Shown here: one piece after another, positions 8,483 to 16,180 of the stretch
Position numbering within the stretch: position 1 is the first letter of the stretch
How the letters are laid out: each line of letters opens with the position of its first letter
DNA from: Paenibacillus hexagrammi
GTDB taxonomy: Bacteria > Bacillota > Bacilli > Paenibacillales > NBRC-103111
Direction: 5' to 3'
DNA: 64,000 bases
Assembly (NCBI RefSeq): GCF_021513275.1
Contig: NZ_CP090978.1
Span: 6,133,001-6,197,000, forward strand
Position numbers and translations under genes: made by a program
The notes under the pieces: generated by a model
Seen by the model: only the letters and a program-made list of their open reading frames with translations
What the model was told of the DNA's origin: nothing
Databases searched by the model: none

Positions 8483-9690
8483 ATGAGTTTGTTTGATGAT
8501 GATTTTTACTCGACCAAAACCAAAGGGAGCGAACCTGGAGGTTCAAGGGGTCGAAAGGGATAACAGGCTTGGCGGATCAAAAGCTGCGCGTGATTGTACT
8601 GGCGGGGCTTGGCGGAGCGGTCTTGGCGCTCGCTGCCGTAGGCATATTTGGCTCTTCCGATAAGGAATCTGCAGAGAAGGCACTAGCGGTTCCTGCAGCT
8701 GCACATGTGGAAACGTATGCGATGAAAGGCGATTCCGCTGTCACAGCCATGGAGAAAATCAAGCCCGCTGTTGTGAGCGTGATCAGCATGAAGCAGAAGG
8801 ACGAAACAGAGGTCGGCAGCGGTGTGGGTATCGGCTCGGGCGTTATGTTTGCCAAGGAAGGCAGCAAGGTCCGCATCGTAACGAATCAGCACGTTGTGGA
8901 GAACGGTACGGAATTTGAAATTGTGAACTTTCAAGGTGAGCATCGCAAGGCAACCTTGGTAGGGCAGGACCGAGTAACGGACCTAGCCGTACTAGAGGCA
9001 GACGGGGACGACATCAAAACCGTAGCAGAGTTCGGAGATTCCGAAGAGCTGCAAGCCGGACAGACGGTCATCGCCGTGGGCAATCCATTAGGCTTAGGCT
9101 ATTCGCCTACCGTGACCCAGGGCATTGTATCATCGCCGAAGCGGACGATTCCTGTATCGCTGTCGCGTGAAGGCGATTACGACTGGGAAACCGACGTCAT
9201 CCAGACGGATGCCGCTATCAATCAGGGCAACAGCGGGGGACCGCTTGTTAATTTGGATGGACGTGTCGTTGGCATTAACAGCATGAAGATTGCCGATATG
9301 GGCGTGGAAGGTCTGGGCTTTGCTATTCCGATTAACGATGCGAGACCAATCCTGGACAGTCTAATTAAAGACCATAAGATCAAACGGCCGCTGATTGGGG
9401 TTTCTACGCAGGAGCTGCAGTCTTTTAGCGGGACGGATGTATTAAAACTTCCTGCAGATGTGAAAACTGGAGTTATCGTCTTCGACGTATCCGGCCCTGC
9501 CAAAGAAGCGGGTCTTCAAGCGCAGGACGTGATTGTAGGACTGGATGATCAGAAGATTGACAGCACCATCACTTTGCGTAAATACTTATACAGTGAGAAG
9601 CATATCGGCGATAAAATCAATGTGATCTATTACCGCGGAGGCAAAAAGATGAGCACGACCTTGGTGCTCGCAGAAGCCAGCGATAAGTAG
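8483..9690 (+). CDS. htrA: membrane-anchored HtrA/DegP-like serine protease (frameshifted near the start)
   Basis: Surface quality-control protease. The true start is ATG 8483, after AGGAGGGATCCGGAT, giving MSLFDDDFYSTK, the usual N-terminus of Paenibacillus HtrA. That frame ends at a TAA (8561); the gene continues one frame back as GITGLADQKLRV, so one G is missing from the GGG at 8557-8559. A membrane anchor follows (VIVLAGLGGAVLALAAVGIFG), then the trypsin-like domain with the triad H in TNQHVVENG, D in VTDLAVLE and S in QGNSGGPL, then one PDZ domain. Without the lost base the protein would be about 400 residues, the normal size. Confidence 0.93.
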
Positions 9691-9789
9691 GTACGAAGTG
9701 GGACCTGACAGGAAAATGAATGAATGCCAAGCGGCTTGCTGCTGTAGAAGCTTAGGGATTCGTAAAAGACGAGGATGAGAGGTACTTGC

Positions 9790-9957
9790 ATGTACGTAGT
9801 TTGTAAAGATCATTTGGAAATCGCCATCGACGAGTTCGTAGACGAGTACGAAGAAGCACCGGATGTGGTCGATCTGCACAAAACGCATTTCGTCAACTGG
9901 GAAGCTCCGACGCACTGCGAGCATTGCCGAGAGGAAGCACGGTTTCTGGTTGTTTGA
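9790..9957 (+). CDS. CxxH/CxxC zinc-ribbon-like small protein
   Basis: A 55-residue protein with two metal-binding-like pairs: CKDH near the N-terminus and CEHC near the C-terminus, separated by an acidic stretch (DEFVDEYEEAPDVV). This matches the CxxH/CxxC protein family, known as a small gene between htrA and rlmH in Bacillales; function unknown. ATG 9790 (MYVVCKDH) is preferred over ATG 9775 because it gives the family start and has GAGAGGT 8 bases upstream. Confidence 0.9.
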   Translation: MYVVCKDHLEIAIDEFVDEYEEAPDVVDLHKTHFVNWEAPTHCEHCREEARFLVV

Positions 9958-10065
9958 GGGGGCGGGAGCCTTCCTTTTTTGTTGGGCGTGGATGAGGGTG
10001 CCGGTCTTGGAGTTTACCGTCGCTCTCATTGCTGCTGTCAGTAAAGGCTGATAGGAGTTCCTTAT

Positions 10066-10232
10066 GTGAAATATGATAGTTTCTCTATTATCGGAAATGA
10101 AATTGCTGTTCTTGGTGTATCAAATTGAAGGGGCTTACGGCAGGAGATGTTCATTCTGTTATTCTTCATGATGGTGCACGAATTCATATATTTGAAGCAC
10201 TGCGCGGTGGGCAGCCAAACCACGCGGAATGA
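10066..10232 (+). CDS. small unknown protein, frameshifted
   Basis: Start GTG at 10066 with TAGGAG 8 bases upstream. The first frame reads MKYDSFSIIGNEIAVLGVSN and stops; the next frame continues KLKGLTAGDVHSVILHD... to a TGA at 10230-10232. One A missing from the AAA at 10122-10124 joins them into a protein of about 55 residues with beta-strand character. I do not recognise the family. It lies between the CxxH/CxxC gene and rlmH, where no other gene is visible. Confidence 0.5.
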
Positions 10233-10250
10233 TCATAGGGGGTTATTGCG

Positions 10251-10730
10251 TTGCAGATTCAGATTTTGACTGTTGGGAAGTTGAAGGAGCGCTATCTTGT
10301 TGATGGGATTGCGGAGTATGTGAAGCGCCTTGGCTCGTATGCCAAGGTGAGCATTGTGGAGGTACCTGACGAGAAGGCACCTGAGAACATGAGCCCTGCT
10401 GAGGAGCAGCAGGTGCGGGTGAAAGAGGGCGAGCGGCTCCTGGCCAAGCTCGCAAGCGAGTTTTACGTCGTGGCGCTAGCCATCGACGGCGAGATGTGGA
10501 CGAGCGAGCAGCTGGCGGGCTCGCTCGATCGTTTGGCCACCTATGGGCGCAGCCAGGTGGCCTTCGTCATTGGCGGATCCCTCGGCCTCTCGGACGAGGT
10601 GATCCGCCGGGCGGACATGCGGCTGAGCTTCGGCCGCATGACGCTGCCGCACCAGCTGATGCGGCTGGTGCTGGTGGAGCAGATTTATCGCGCTATGCGG
10701 ATAAATCGGGGGGAACCTTATCATAAGTAA
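10251..10730 (+). CDS. rlmH: 23S rRNA pseudouridine1915 N3-methyltransferase RlmH
   Basis: SPOUT-class methyltransferase of 159 residues that methylates pseudouridine 1915 in helix 69 of 23S rRNA using SAM. The SAM site [13 protein letters not shown], the [19 protein letters not shown] motif and the C-terminal RGEPYHK are all present; the protein is complete. The start is TTG 10251 with AGGGGG about 9 bases upstream. The gene is locally GC-richer than what follows. Its last codons are the classical insertion site for staphylococcal SCC elements, and here they are repeated downstream (see att-like repeats). Confidence 0.97.
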   Translation: MQIQILTVGKLKERYLVDGIAEYVKRLGSYAKVSIVEVPDEKAPENMSPAEEQQVRVKEGERLLAKLASEFYVVALAIDGEMWTSEQLAGSLDRLATYGRSQVAFVIGGSLGLSDEVIRRADMRLSFGRMTLPHQLMRLVLVEQIYRAMRINRGEPYHK

Positions 10731-10745
10731 CGGCGAAATTTTTAT
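10711..10745 (+). repeat. att-like repeat R0 (3' end of rlmH)
   Basis: The sequence GAACCTTATCATAAGTAACG, ending the rlmH gene, continues into GCGAAATTTTTAT. It corresponds to the SCC attachment site, whose core in staphylococci is GC(A/G)TATCA(T/C)AA(A/G)TGA at the same codons. Three further copies follow at 11951, 13666 and 15836, all in the same orientation. Confidence 0.8.
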
Positions 10746-10760
10746 CGGGACAAGCTCTAC

Positions 10761-10787
10761 ATTTGTACTTGCAATTTGAAAGTACAA
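10761..10787. promoter_or_regulatory. GTACTT/AAGTAC dyad upstream of the cupin gene
   Basis: TTTGTACTT at 10761-10769 and AAGTACAAA at 10779-10787 form a perfect 9-bp inverted repeat. GTAC/AAGTA dyads of this type are typical of HxlR (DUF24) family operators, and an HxlR gene is in the same segment. Likely the control site of the cupin gene. Confidence 0.5.
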
Positions 10788-10939
10788 ACTTTATACTTGA
10801 ATTATCACATAACGAAGCCGGTGGCGAAATGCCGGTTGACATTCTCGAAACAGGCAAAACCCTGCCGGCCTTATAGTTTAACATTTAGTTTAATTCTTCG
10901 TGTGCCGGTACTAAACTTAAACCGAAAGGAAGTTTACAA

Positions 10940-11365
10940 ATGAATGGTAATCATTTCAGCGTTTTGGAATCAGGCCCTATTAGCAATCTTTTGAGTATGT
11001 CGAAGGATCCCATCCCAGGTAAGCTCTTTCTGAAGGACAAGCTTGGACTAACCGGCATGGAAGTTTCGCTGAACCAACTGCCGGAGGGAGGCTCTGTCCC
11101 GTTCTATCACACCCATCGCGAGAATGAGGAGCTCTACTTATTCATTGGCGGCCAAGGTCAGTTTCAGGTAGATGGACAGATTGTTGATGTAAAGGAAGGA
11201 ACGGCTATTCGTGTTTCACCTGAAGGCGAACGCACGCTTCGAAATAACGGTACTGGCGATTTGTATTTCATCGTAATTCAAGTCCAAGCGGGCAGTCTCC
11301 GTCAATGGGTGCAGACGGATGGCGTCATACTCGATAAACCAGTGAACTGGCAGGAAAAGCATTAG
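10940..11365 (+). CDS. cupin-domain protein
   Basis: A 141-residue single-cupin protein. Cupin motif 1 is seen as VPFYHTHRENEELYLFIGG, with two His and a Glu as metal ligands. Motif 2 is GTAIRVSPEGERTLRNNGTGD, which lacks the usual His, so metal binding may be altered. AGGAAG lies 9 bases before the ATG. It shares a short segment with an HxlR regulator between two att-like repeats. Substrate unknown; cupins next to HxlR genes often belong to responses to quinones or other electrophiles, but that is inference here. Confidence 0.8.
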   Translation: MNGNHFSVLESGPISNLLSMSKDPIPGKLFLKDKLGLTGMEVSLNQLPEGGSVPFYHTHRENEELYLFIGGQGQFQVDGQIVDVKEGTAIRVSPEGERTLRNNGTGDLYFIVIQVQAGSLRQWVQTDGVILDKPVNWQEKH

Positions 11366-11422
11366 GCGCAGCTTGATCACGACAGGTAAAGGGCAACCTG
11401 TTAAGAACGACCACAATAAAAC

Positions 11423-11451
11423 TTGCAAAATGCAAGCACAGATTGTATAAT
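11423..11451 (+). promoter_or_regulatory. sigma-A-type promoter of the HxlR gene, likely leaderless
   Basis: TTGCAA at 11423-11428 and TATAAT at 11446-11451 are 17 bases apart. The -35 lies inside the dyad CTTGCA-AAA-TGCAAG, a possible autoregulatory site. The likely start point, about 7 bases after the -10, coincides with the ATG at 11459, and no ribosome site is present. Confidence 0.65.
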
Positions 11452-11458
11452 CATGATC

Positions 11459-11875
11459 ATGAAAAAGCGAACATCTACCGTTTGTCCAATTGTATATGCG
11501 CTCGATATATGGGGCGATCCATGGAGCCTCGTCGTCCTTCGTGACGTCCTTATCCATAACAAGCGCTATTACCGCGAATTCCTCGCTTCACGTGAGCGCA
11601 TCGCAACCAATATTTTGAGCACACGGCTCCAATCACTAGTTGAAGCAGGCTTGCTCGTCAAGATTGAAGGCGAGTCAAATCGGGCACAAACGATGTATCG
11701 GCCAACACAAAAAGCAATTGACCTGATTCCGGTCATATTTGCCATCATGCATTGGGGCCTTAAGTACAACCCCAATACCGATATGAGTATTCCGATCATG
11801 CAAGAACTAACAACGAACGAAAAAGAGCTGGAGCAACGCCTTCTACGGAATTTCTACGATGTACGTTCACAGTAA
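11459..11875 (+). CDS. HxlR-family (DUF24) transcriptional regulator
   Basis: Winged-helix regulator of 138 residues. The family core is clear: CPIVYALDIWGDPWSLVVLRDVL with an N-terminal Cys (C9), which in this family is often the thiol sensor, then LASRERIATNILSTRLQSLVEAGLL as recognition helix and wing. ATG 11459 is chosen; an in-frame ATG at 11453 lies only 2 bases from the -10 and is less likely. Probably regulates itself and the cupin gene 90 bases upstream. Confidence 0.9.
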   Translation: MKKRTSTVCPIVYALDIWGDPWSLVVLRDVLIHNKRYYREFLASRERIATNILSTRLQSLVEAGLLVKIEGESNRAQTMYRPTQKAIDLIPVIFAIMHWGLKYNPNTDMSIPIMQELTTNEKELEQRLLRNFYDVRSQ

Positions 11876-11899
11876 GGATCAATCCTATATATACAACAA

Positions 11900-11925
11900 A
11901 AGGAGCTGCCGTGGCAGCTCCTTTC
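11900..11925 (+). terminator. terminator after the HxlR gene
   Basis: AGGAGCTGCC-gt-GGCAGCTCCT forms a perfect hairpin followed by TTTCGT. It closes the first cassette just before the next att-like repeat. Confidence 0.85.
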
Positions 11926-11950
11926 GTGATTTTGCCGTTATGAGCGTTAA

Positions 11951-11983
11951 GGGGAACCGTATCATAAATGACGCAAATTTTTA
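11951..11983 (+). repeat. att-like repeat R1
   Basis: GGGGAACCGTATCATAAATG followed by ACGCAAATTTTTA. In frame it reads GEPYHK-stop, like the end of rlmH. The flank TTTGCCGTTAT at 11931-11941 is shared with R2 and still resembles earlier rlmH codons. The T-rich right flank matches R0. Confidence 0.8.
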
Positions 11984-12300
11984 GGGGGAAATCTCGAAGG
12001 AGCCTTCAATAACGCGTTGACCGGCATGGGTTGGGGAAGGGCCGCGCTCAACGGAAAAGTCGGCGCAAACGGGCTTCTGCGAGGTTATTGGGATCACAGA
12101 ACGATGCGTTACCTTCGCCGTTTTGGTGGGAGGGGCCTTGCCTGCCAGTGGTCTCTCTGCCTCGATCTTGCGCTGCGCAAGCTGTTCGTGCTGGACTTTC
12201 GGTATGGCAGGATGGGCGATCTTCTTTATGTTCTGGCACTTCGCTGTGCTAGACATGCCTCATATTCACTTTCGTTATATTTTTTGACTCGATGCAGAAT
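11984..12300. other. interval without a recognisable gene
   Basis: Several overlapping frames are open on both strands here, but none has a ribosome site or recognisable motif. One plus-strand frame ends in a hydrophobic stretch (GWAIFFMFWHFAVL), which could be the remains of a membrane protein. I treat it as degraded sequence inside the second segment. Confidence 0.4.
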
Positions 12301-12340
12301 GAAACGGACTAGCGTAATTTCGAACGCTAGTCCGTTTCTG
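12301..12340 (-). terminator. hairpin terminator overlapping the HxlR stop codon
   Basis: GAAACGGACTAGCG at 12301-12314 and CGCTAGTCCGTTTC at 12325-12338 form perfect 14-bp arms. The HxlR stop codon at 12327 lies within the right arm. The only T-rich flank is TGTTTG on the right, read on the plus strand, so direction is not certain. Confidence 0.65.
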
Positions 12341-12686
12341 TTTGTTCATTAATCTCCTTTTTGAGCTGTTTTCGCTCGACATGGGTCGCTCCCCATTGAT
12401 GTAAGGCTTTCAGAATCGGAGACAGGCTCATGCCGTATTCCGTGATGGAGTATTCCACTTTCGGCGGGATCTGCGGATAAATGACTCGTTTAACGAGCTC
12501 TTCCTCCTCCAATTCGCGCAGATGGAGCGTAAGCATCCTTTGCGTGATATCGGGCAGCAATCTTCTAAGCTCATTGAACCGCAGAGGTTTGCCTTGAAGC
12601 AAATGATAAAGGATAATCGGCTTCCACTTGCCGACGATCGAATCCAGCGCCGTAACGAATTGACATTGGACTGGGTTCTTTTGCAT
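12327..12686 (-). CDS. HxlR-family (DUF24) transcriptional regulator
   Basis: A 119-residue winged-helix protein: VTALDSIVGKWKPIILYHLLQGKPLRFNELRRLLPDITQRMLTLHLRELE, with the usual wing (YPQIPPKVEYSITEYG). C8 in VQCQF occupies the family sensor-Cys position. It is divergent from an azoreductase gene, as YodB is from AzoR1 in Bacillus subtilis, so it probably represses that gene until quinones or diamide-like stress inactivate it. AGGTCAAC precedes the ATG. Confidence 0.92.
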   Translation of the reverse strand: MQKNPVQCQFVTALDSIVGKWKPIILYHLLQGKPLRFNELRRLLPDITQRMLTLHLRELEEEELVKRVIYPQIPPKVEYSITEYGMSLSPILKALHQWGATHVERKQLKKEINEQTETD

Positions 12687-12703
12687 ATGTTGACCTCCGT
12701 AAC

Positions 12704-12754
12704 AGTACCTTTTTTAATACTATACCACATAATTGTGCCTACTTTAAATAAGTA
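12704..12754. promoter_or_regulatory. divergent HxlR-type operators between regulator and azoreductase
   Basis: Two dyads lie in the 134-base divergent gap: AGTACctttttta-aTACT (12704-12721) and TACTT-TAAAT-AAGTA (12740-12754). They resemble the TACT/AGTA sites of YodB-type regulators and the dyad at 63203-63231 upstream of another HxlR gene. Confidence 0.55.
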
Positions 12755-12820
12755 AGTAAATATTATATGATCAGTCTAGAAAGTGTACTTAATTTAATTA
12801 CAGAAAGGAAGTTTTGATTC

Positions 12821-13453
12821 ATGGCAACTATACTCTACATCACCGCATATCCACTTGATCCTCAGGATTCTTTTAGCCTCGCGGTAGGTAAAGAATTTAT
12901 TGATGCGTACCGTGAAGCTAATCCAACAGATGATGTTGTTCATTTGGATCTGTACAAAGAGAATATTCCGCAGTTCGATGCAGATGTTTTGCATGGCTGG
13001 GAAAAGCTTCGGTCGGGTTCGTCTTTCGATCAATTGTCCAAAGCCGAGCAATCAAAAGTAACTCGTCTTGATGCGATTGTCGATCAATACGTGGCTGCCG
13101 ATAAGTACGTGTATGTTTCCCCCATGTGGAATTTCTCGATCCCGCCGGTTATGAAAGCATACACGGATGCGACTTCAATTCCGGGCAAGACGTTCAAATA
13201 TACCAAGAATGGTCCTGAAGGTCTGTTGTCCGGCAAGAAGGCCTTGCACATTCAAGCTAGCGGTTCCGTTTATTCGAAAGGTCCTCTTGCTGATGTTGAA
13301 ATGGGATACAGCTATCTGAAAAAGATTTTGCAGTTCTATGGGATTCAATCTATGGAGGCCATTTTTGTTGAAGGAACGGCATCATCAGAGCGAGCTTCAG
13401 CCATTAAAGAAGAGGCAATTGCGCATGCTAAGGAAGTTGCCAAACGTTACTAA
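12821..13453 (+). CDS. azoR: FMN-dependent NADH-azoreductase
   Basis: Flavodoxin-fold NAD(P)H:quinone/azo reductase of 210 residues, complete. It starts MATILYITAYPLDPQDSFSLAVGK and has the FMN-binding PMWNFSIPPVMKAYTDA and ASGSVYSKGP loops. Such enzymes reduce quinones by two electrons and protect thiols. AGAAAGGAAG lies before the ATG. It is divergent from an HxlR regulator and is the sole enzyme of the second att-bounded segment. A terminator follows at 13606. Confidence 0.95.
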   Translation: MATILYITAYPLDPQDSFSLAVGKEFIDAYREANPTDDVVHLDLYKENIPQFDADVLHGWEKLRSGSSFDQLSKAEQSKVTRLDAIVDQYVAADKYVYVSPMWNFSIPPVMKAYTDATSIPGKTFKYTKNGPEGLLSGKKALHIQASGSVYSKGPLADVEMGYSYLKKILQFYGIQSMEAIFVEGTASSERASAIKEEAIAHAKEVAKRY

Positions 13454-13605
13454 TAAGAAGTTTGGCATCATTCTTTGACTGCTAAAAGTGAAGTAATGCT
13501 TCAAAGCTGATTCCGATTACTTTTTGGGGAGCCCGGTATCCGGGAGATCAAGTCGCATAATTTTCTGAATAATAAAAAATTATGTTGAAGTTTTTCAATA
13601 GGCTG

Positions 13606-13634
13606 AGGGCGCTCAAAAGAGCGCCCTGTTCTGT
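13606..13634 (+). terminator. terminator downstream of azoR
   Basis: AGGGCGCTC-aaaa-GAGCGCCCT is a perfect 9-bp hairpin followed by GTTCTGTTT. It lies about 150 bases after the azoR stop. Confidence 0.7.
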
Positions 13635-13647
13635 TTAAAAGAAAACT

Positions 13648-13693
13648 TGCCGTTATAGATAGCGCGGAGAACCGTACCACAAATAACGCGAAT
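13648..13693 (+). repeat. att-like repeat R2
   Basis: TTGCCGTTAT (13648-13657), also found before R1, then GGAGAACCGTACCACAAATA and ACGCGAAT. In the rlmH-like frame it reads CRYR-stop-RGEPYHK-stop, a degraded copy of the last dozen rlmH codons. It separates the azoR segment from the hydrolase/WYL segment. Confidence 0.8.
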
Positions 13694-13796
13694 GTTAATC
13701 CAATCTCTGCGAGGAACAAATCACTTTTGTATAGTGTTACGACAATCGTTCGTTCTTTTGGGCTTAATATGGAGAGCCCTCTGAATATGAGTGCCC

Positions 13797-14690
13797 TCAT
13801 CTGAGACGCTGTGTGATAAAGAGTGCAGCACGGTCTAGGGCTTGATCAGCTTCATCGAGAATACCAGCGAACGCCTGGAAAACGTGCGGGACGTCAGCGG
13901 TAACGTCAAGGATTACATCCACGCCCGCTTCCCGCGCACGGTCGGCTAACTGGGTAGAGTCGTCCAGGAGTACCTCGTTGGTTCCGACTTGTAGCAGCAG
14001 TGGTGGGAATCCGGTAAGATCGGCAAACCTGGCGGGGCTCACGAGCTCATGGTTTGGGTCTTGTCCGGCGAGGTACATCGCATCCGTGTATGTAAAGCTC
14101 TCACGGGTGAAGAACGGATCGAGCCCGATTTTGCTATCCATACTTGCACCGGAGTGCGTTTTATCCAAACCCGCCGAGAATGTCACTACCGCTGCAGGCA
14201 TTGGCAGATCTGCGTCCCGTGCCATTAGGCAAGTTGAAACAGCAATACCACCACCGGCAGAGTCGCCTGCAAATACAATAGACGTCGCCTCTACTCCGTC
14301 GTCCAAAAGTCCACGATAGGCCGCAAGAGCATCTTCAAGAGCCGCAGGGAATGGATGTTCTGGGGCCAGACGATAATCGAGTGAGACAGACTGGATGTTG
14401 GTTCTGCTGACTAGGTTTGCGGTTAGTGACATGGCAGTGTAGGGAGAACCCAAAATATACGATCCTCCATGGAAATAGAGGATGATCCCAGGATGGGCAT
14501 CCTGTGCCGGGTCAACGACCACACAGGGGCGATTCCCCAGGGTCGTCTGTGTGATCCGTACGCCCATAGGTACTTTCATAGTCGCCATCATAGTAGCGAA
14601 ATTCGTACGCATTTGTTCGACGCTTTGAGGCTGGGTGGGTTGGGGACGCCGGATCAATGCATCCACCATCCTACGCTGTTCTTTACTCAT
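13797..14690 (-). CDS. HSL-type alpha/beta-hydrolase (esterase)
   Basis: A 297-residue carboxylesterase of the hormone-sensitive-lipase family. It has the oxyanion motif YFHGGSY, the nucleophile motif GDSAGG, the acid region around EVLLDDS and the catalytic His in DVPHVFQAF. No signal peptide, so cytoplasmic. AAAGGAG stands before the ATG. It is divergent from a WYL-domain regulator with only 110 bases between, so it is probably the target of that regulator. Intact, unlike many neighbours. Confidence 0.93.
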   Translation of the reverse strand: MSKEQRRMVDALIRRPQPTQPQSVEQMRTNFATMMATMKVPMGVRITQTTLGNRPCVVVDPAQDAHPGIILYFHGGSYILGSPYTAMSLTANLVSRTNIQSVSLDYRLAPEHPFPAALEDALAAYRGLLDDGVEATSIVFAGDSAGGGIAVSTCLMARDADLPMPAAVVTFSAGLDKTHSGASMDSKIGLDPFFTRESFTYTDAMYLAGQDPNHELVSPARFADLTGFPPLLLQVGTNEVLLDDSTQLADRAREAGVDVILDVTADVPHVFQAFAGILDEADQALDRAALFITQRLR

Positions 14691-14800
14691 AAAATCGACT
14701 CCTTTTCTTATTCGTCATTTCCTGCGGTCCGGCTTATTCATAGTGTATAATCTAATTACGACAAAACTTGTCACTATTATTTTGGATGGTGAATTATTTT

Positions 14801-15776
14801 ATGGGGAAGTCGAGGCGCTTGATTGAATTGATGATGGCCGTAAATCGGAAACGCAAATTCACCGTCAAAGAGCTTGCGGAAGAATTTGGTGTGTCTACCC
14901 GAACCATGCTACGCGATTTGCAAGAGCTAAGTGGAATGGGGGTACCTTTATATTCTCAAGTTGGTGCAGGGGGTGGATACCATGTACTTAAGGAGCGGAC
15001 CCTTCCACCTATTTCATTTACGGAGAATGAGGCATTCTCTATATTTTTTGCTTCCCATGCGCTTCGCCACTTCAGTTCGTTGCCCTTCGAGGCATCTGCA
15101 GAATCCGCACTTCGCAAATTTTTTAGATATTTATCGGACGATGTGAAAAGCCAGATCGATGAGATGCGACACCGAGTTGACTTCTTTACGCATACACGTC
15201 AAGAACGAGCTGAGTACCTTGAGATATTGCTCCAAGCGTCCATTAAAAGGTTGCCCGTGATAATCCATTATGGAGTTCGGACGGATGAGACCCAACAAAG
15301 AACGATTCAACCCATCGGTATATATGCCCATGAGGGGTATTGGTTTTGCCCGGCTTACTGCGATTTACGAAAAGGCTTCCGATTGTTTCGGGTAGATCGA
15401 ATATGGTCAGCCGCTTGGGCGGATACCGAAGCCATATCGCTTTCAGTGGATATTTCAGAGGTGAATTTAACGAACTGGGGGTTACATTTCTACGGCAAAC
15501 AAGAATGTGTTGATGTTAAAGTGAAACTAACGGCACAGGGGATTAAATTATTTCAGGATAAAAGTTGGATTTTTCCCTGGGGAGAGGTTCATGTTTCCGA
15601 TGATGGAACGGGTATACTAGAAGCCGGTATTTCCATCTCAGAGGTACCGTTTTTCTCTGAATATTTCTTTTCATTCGGTTCTGAAGCGGTCGTGCTCCAA
15701 CCGGAAGAACCTAAGAGAAGCTGTCAGAAGGAGGTTGGTCCGTACTCTCGAAGAGTACAATGTTCCAAACTCCTAG
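14801..15776 (+). CDS. WYL-domain (YafY/DeoR-type) transcriptional regulator, 3' frameshift
   Basis: N-terminal HTH (RRLIELMMAVNRKRKFTVKELAEEFGVSTRTMLRDLQEL) followed by a WYL ligand-binding domain (IQPIGIYAHEGYWFCPAYCDLRKGFRLFRVDRI). ATG 14801 is used because MGKSRRL is the normal start and GGATGGTGA lies upstream. Near 15710 an extra C shifts the frame: after PEE the correct continuation is LREAVRRRLVRTLEEYNVPNS with TAG at 15774-15776, the normal C-terminus. Read unshifted, the frame runs on to 15856 and ends in EPYHK inside the att-like repeat, which is an accident of the frameshift. Confidence 0.88.
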
Positions 15777-15835
15777 TCACTCGATTTCGAGATTTGTTTT
15801 ATAGTTTCTATGTTTTTCGTCGTAAGCCCCGTCAC

Positions 15836-15863
15836 GCTGAGCCGTATCACAAATGACGCAAAT
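15836..15863 (+). repeat. att-like repeat R3
   Basis: GAGCCGTATCACAAATGACG followed by CAAAT, reading AEPYHK-stop. It ends the third segment, 60 bases after the true end of the WYL regulator gene. I see no further copy downstream. Confidence 0.75.
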
Positions 15864-15914
15864 CCGACTGGTGGAATGACCAATTTATCTCGATAATACT
15901 CTCGGTATAGGGAA

Positions 15915-16160
15915 CTAAAGTACTTTATCTCTAATGGAAGATCTACTGTCAAATGGTAGGAAGGATGCAACTTTTGGAGAACCAAGGGGACTTAGAACAA
16001 CCCTTTGAGATTCTAATACAACATATAGGGCAAGCTTATAGTTTATTTTATCCAAGTTAAAATATAGTTCCCTTATGCTTTTCTCAATTTCTTTTTTATA
16101 AGAAGCATCATCATTTTTCATTCCGAAATCGTCGAATTCCCTTCTTATACAAGTATACAT
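15915..16160 (-). CDS. short unknown protein or remnant
   Basis: An 81-residue frame starting MYTCIRREFDDFGMKNDD with AGGGG 5 bases upstream. The middle is charged and helical; the tail (SPLGSPKVASFLPF) is unlike it and may be out of frame. No family recognised. It lies just downstream of the alpha/beta hydrolase gene on the same strand and after R3. Could be a decayed gene. Confidence 0.35.
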   Translation of the reverse strand: MYTCIRREFDDFGMKNDDASYKKEIEKSIRELYFNLDKINYKLALYVVLESQRVVLSPLGSPKVASFLPFDSRSSIRDKVL

Positions 16161-16180
16161 AAAGCCCCTAGAGACAATTT

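Larger units (their letters stand above)
13454..13796. other. intergenic region containing a terminator and att-like repeat
   Basis: No gene is visible. The interval contains a terminator (13606-13627), att-like repeat R2, and about 100 bases of AT-rich sequence before the end of the minus-strand hydrolase gene. Confidence 0.5.

Noticed and set aside
8552..8562. Programmed -1 frameshifting in htrA at A AAG GGA
   Set aside because: The heptamer fits formally, but loss of one G from a G run explains it and matches the same pattern in many unrelated genes.
12720..12740. TATACCACATAAT as a fifth att-like copy
   Set aside because: Only the TACCACA part matches; it lies in the divergent promoter between hxlR and azoR, not at a segment border.
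15777..15856. C-terminal extension of the WYL regulator ending in EPYHK
   Set aside because: The extension arises from a frameshift at about 15710; the other frame gives the family's normal ending and a stop at 15776.
10711..16000. A ccr serine recombinase to go with the att-like repeats
   Set aside because: None of the genes in this interval or elsewhere in the window has a resolvase or large serine recombinase motif.
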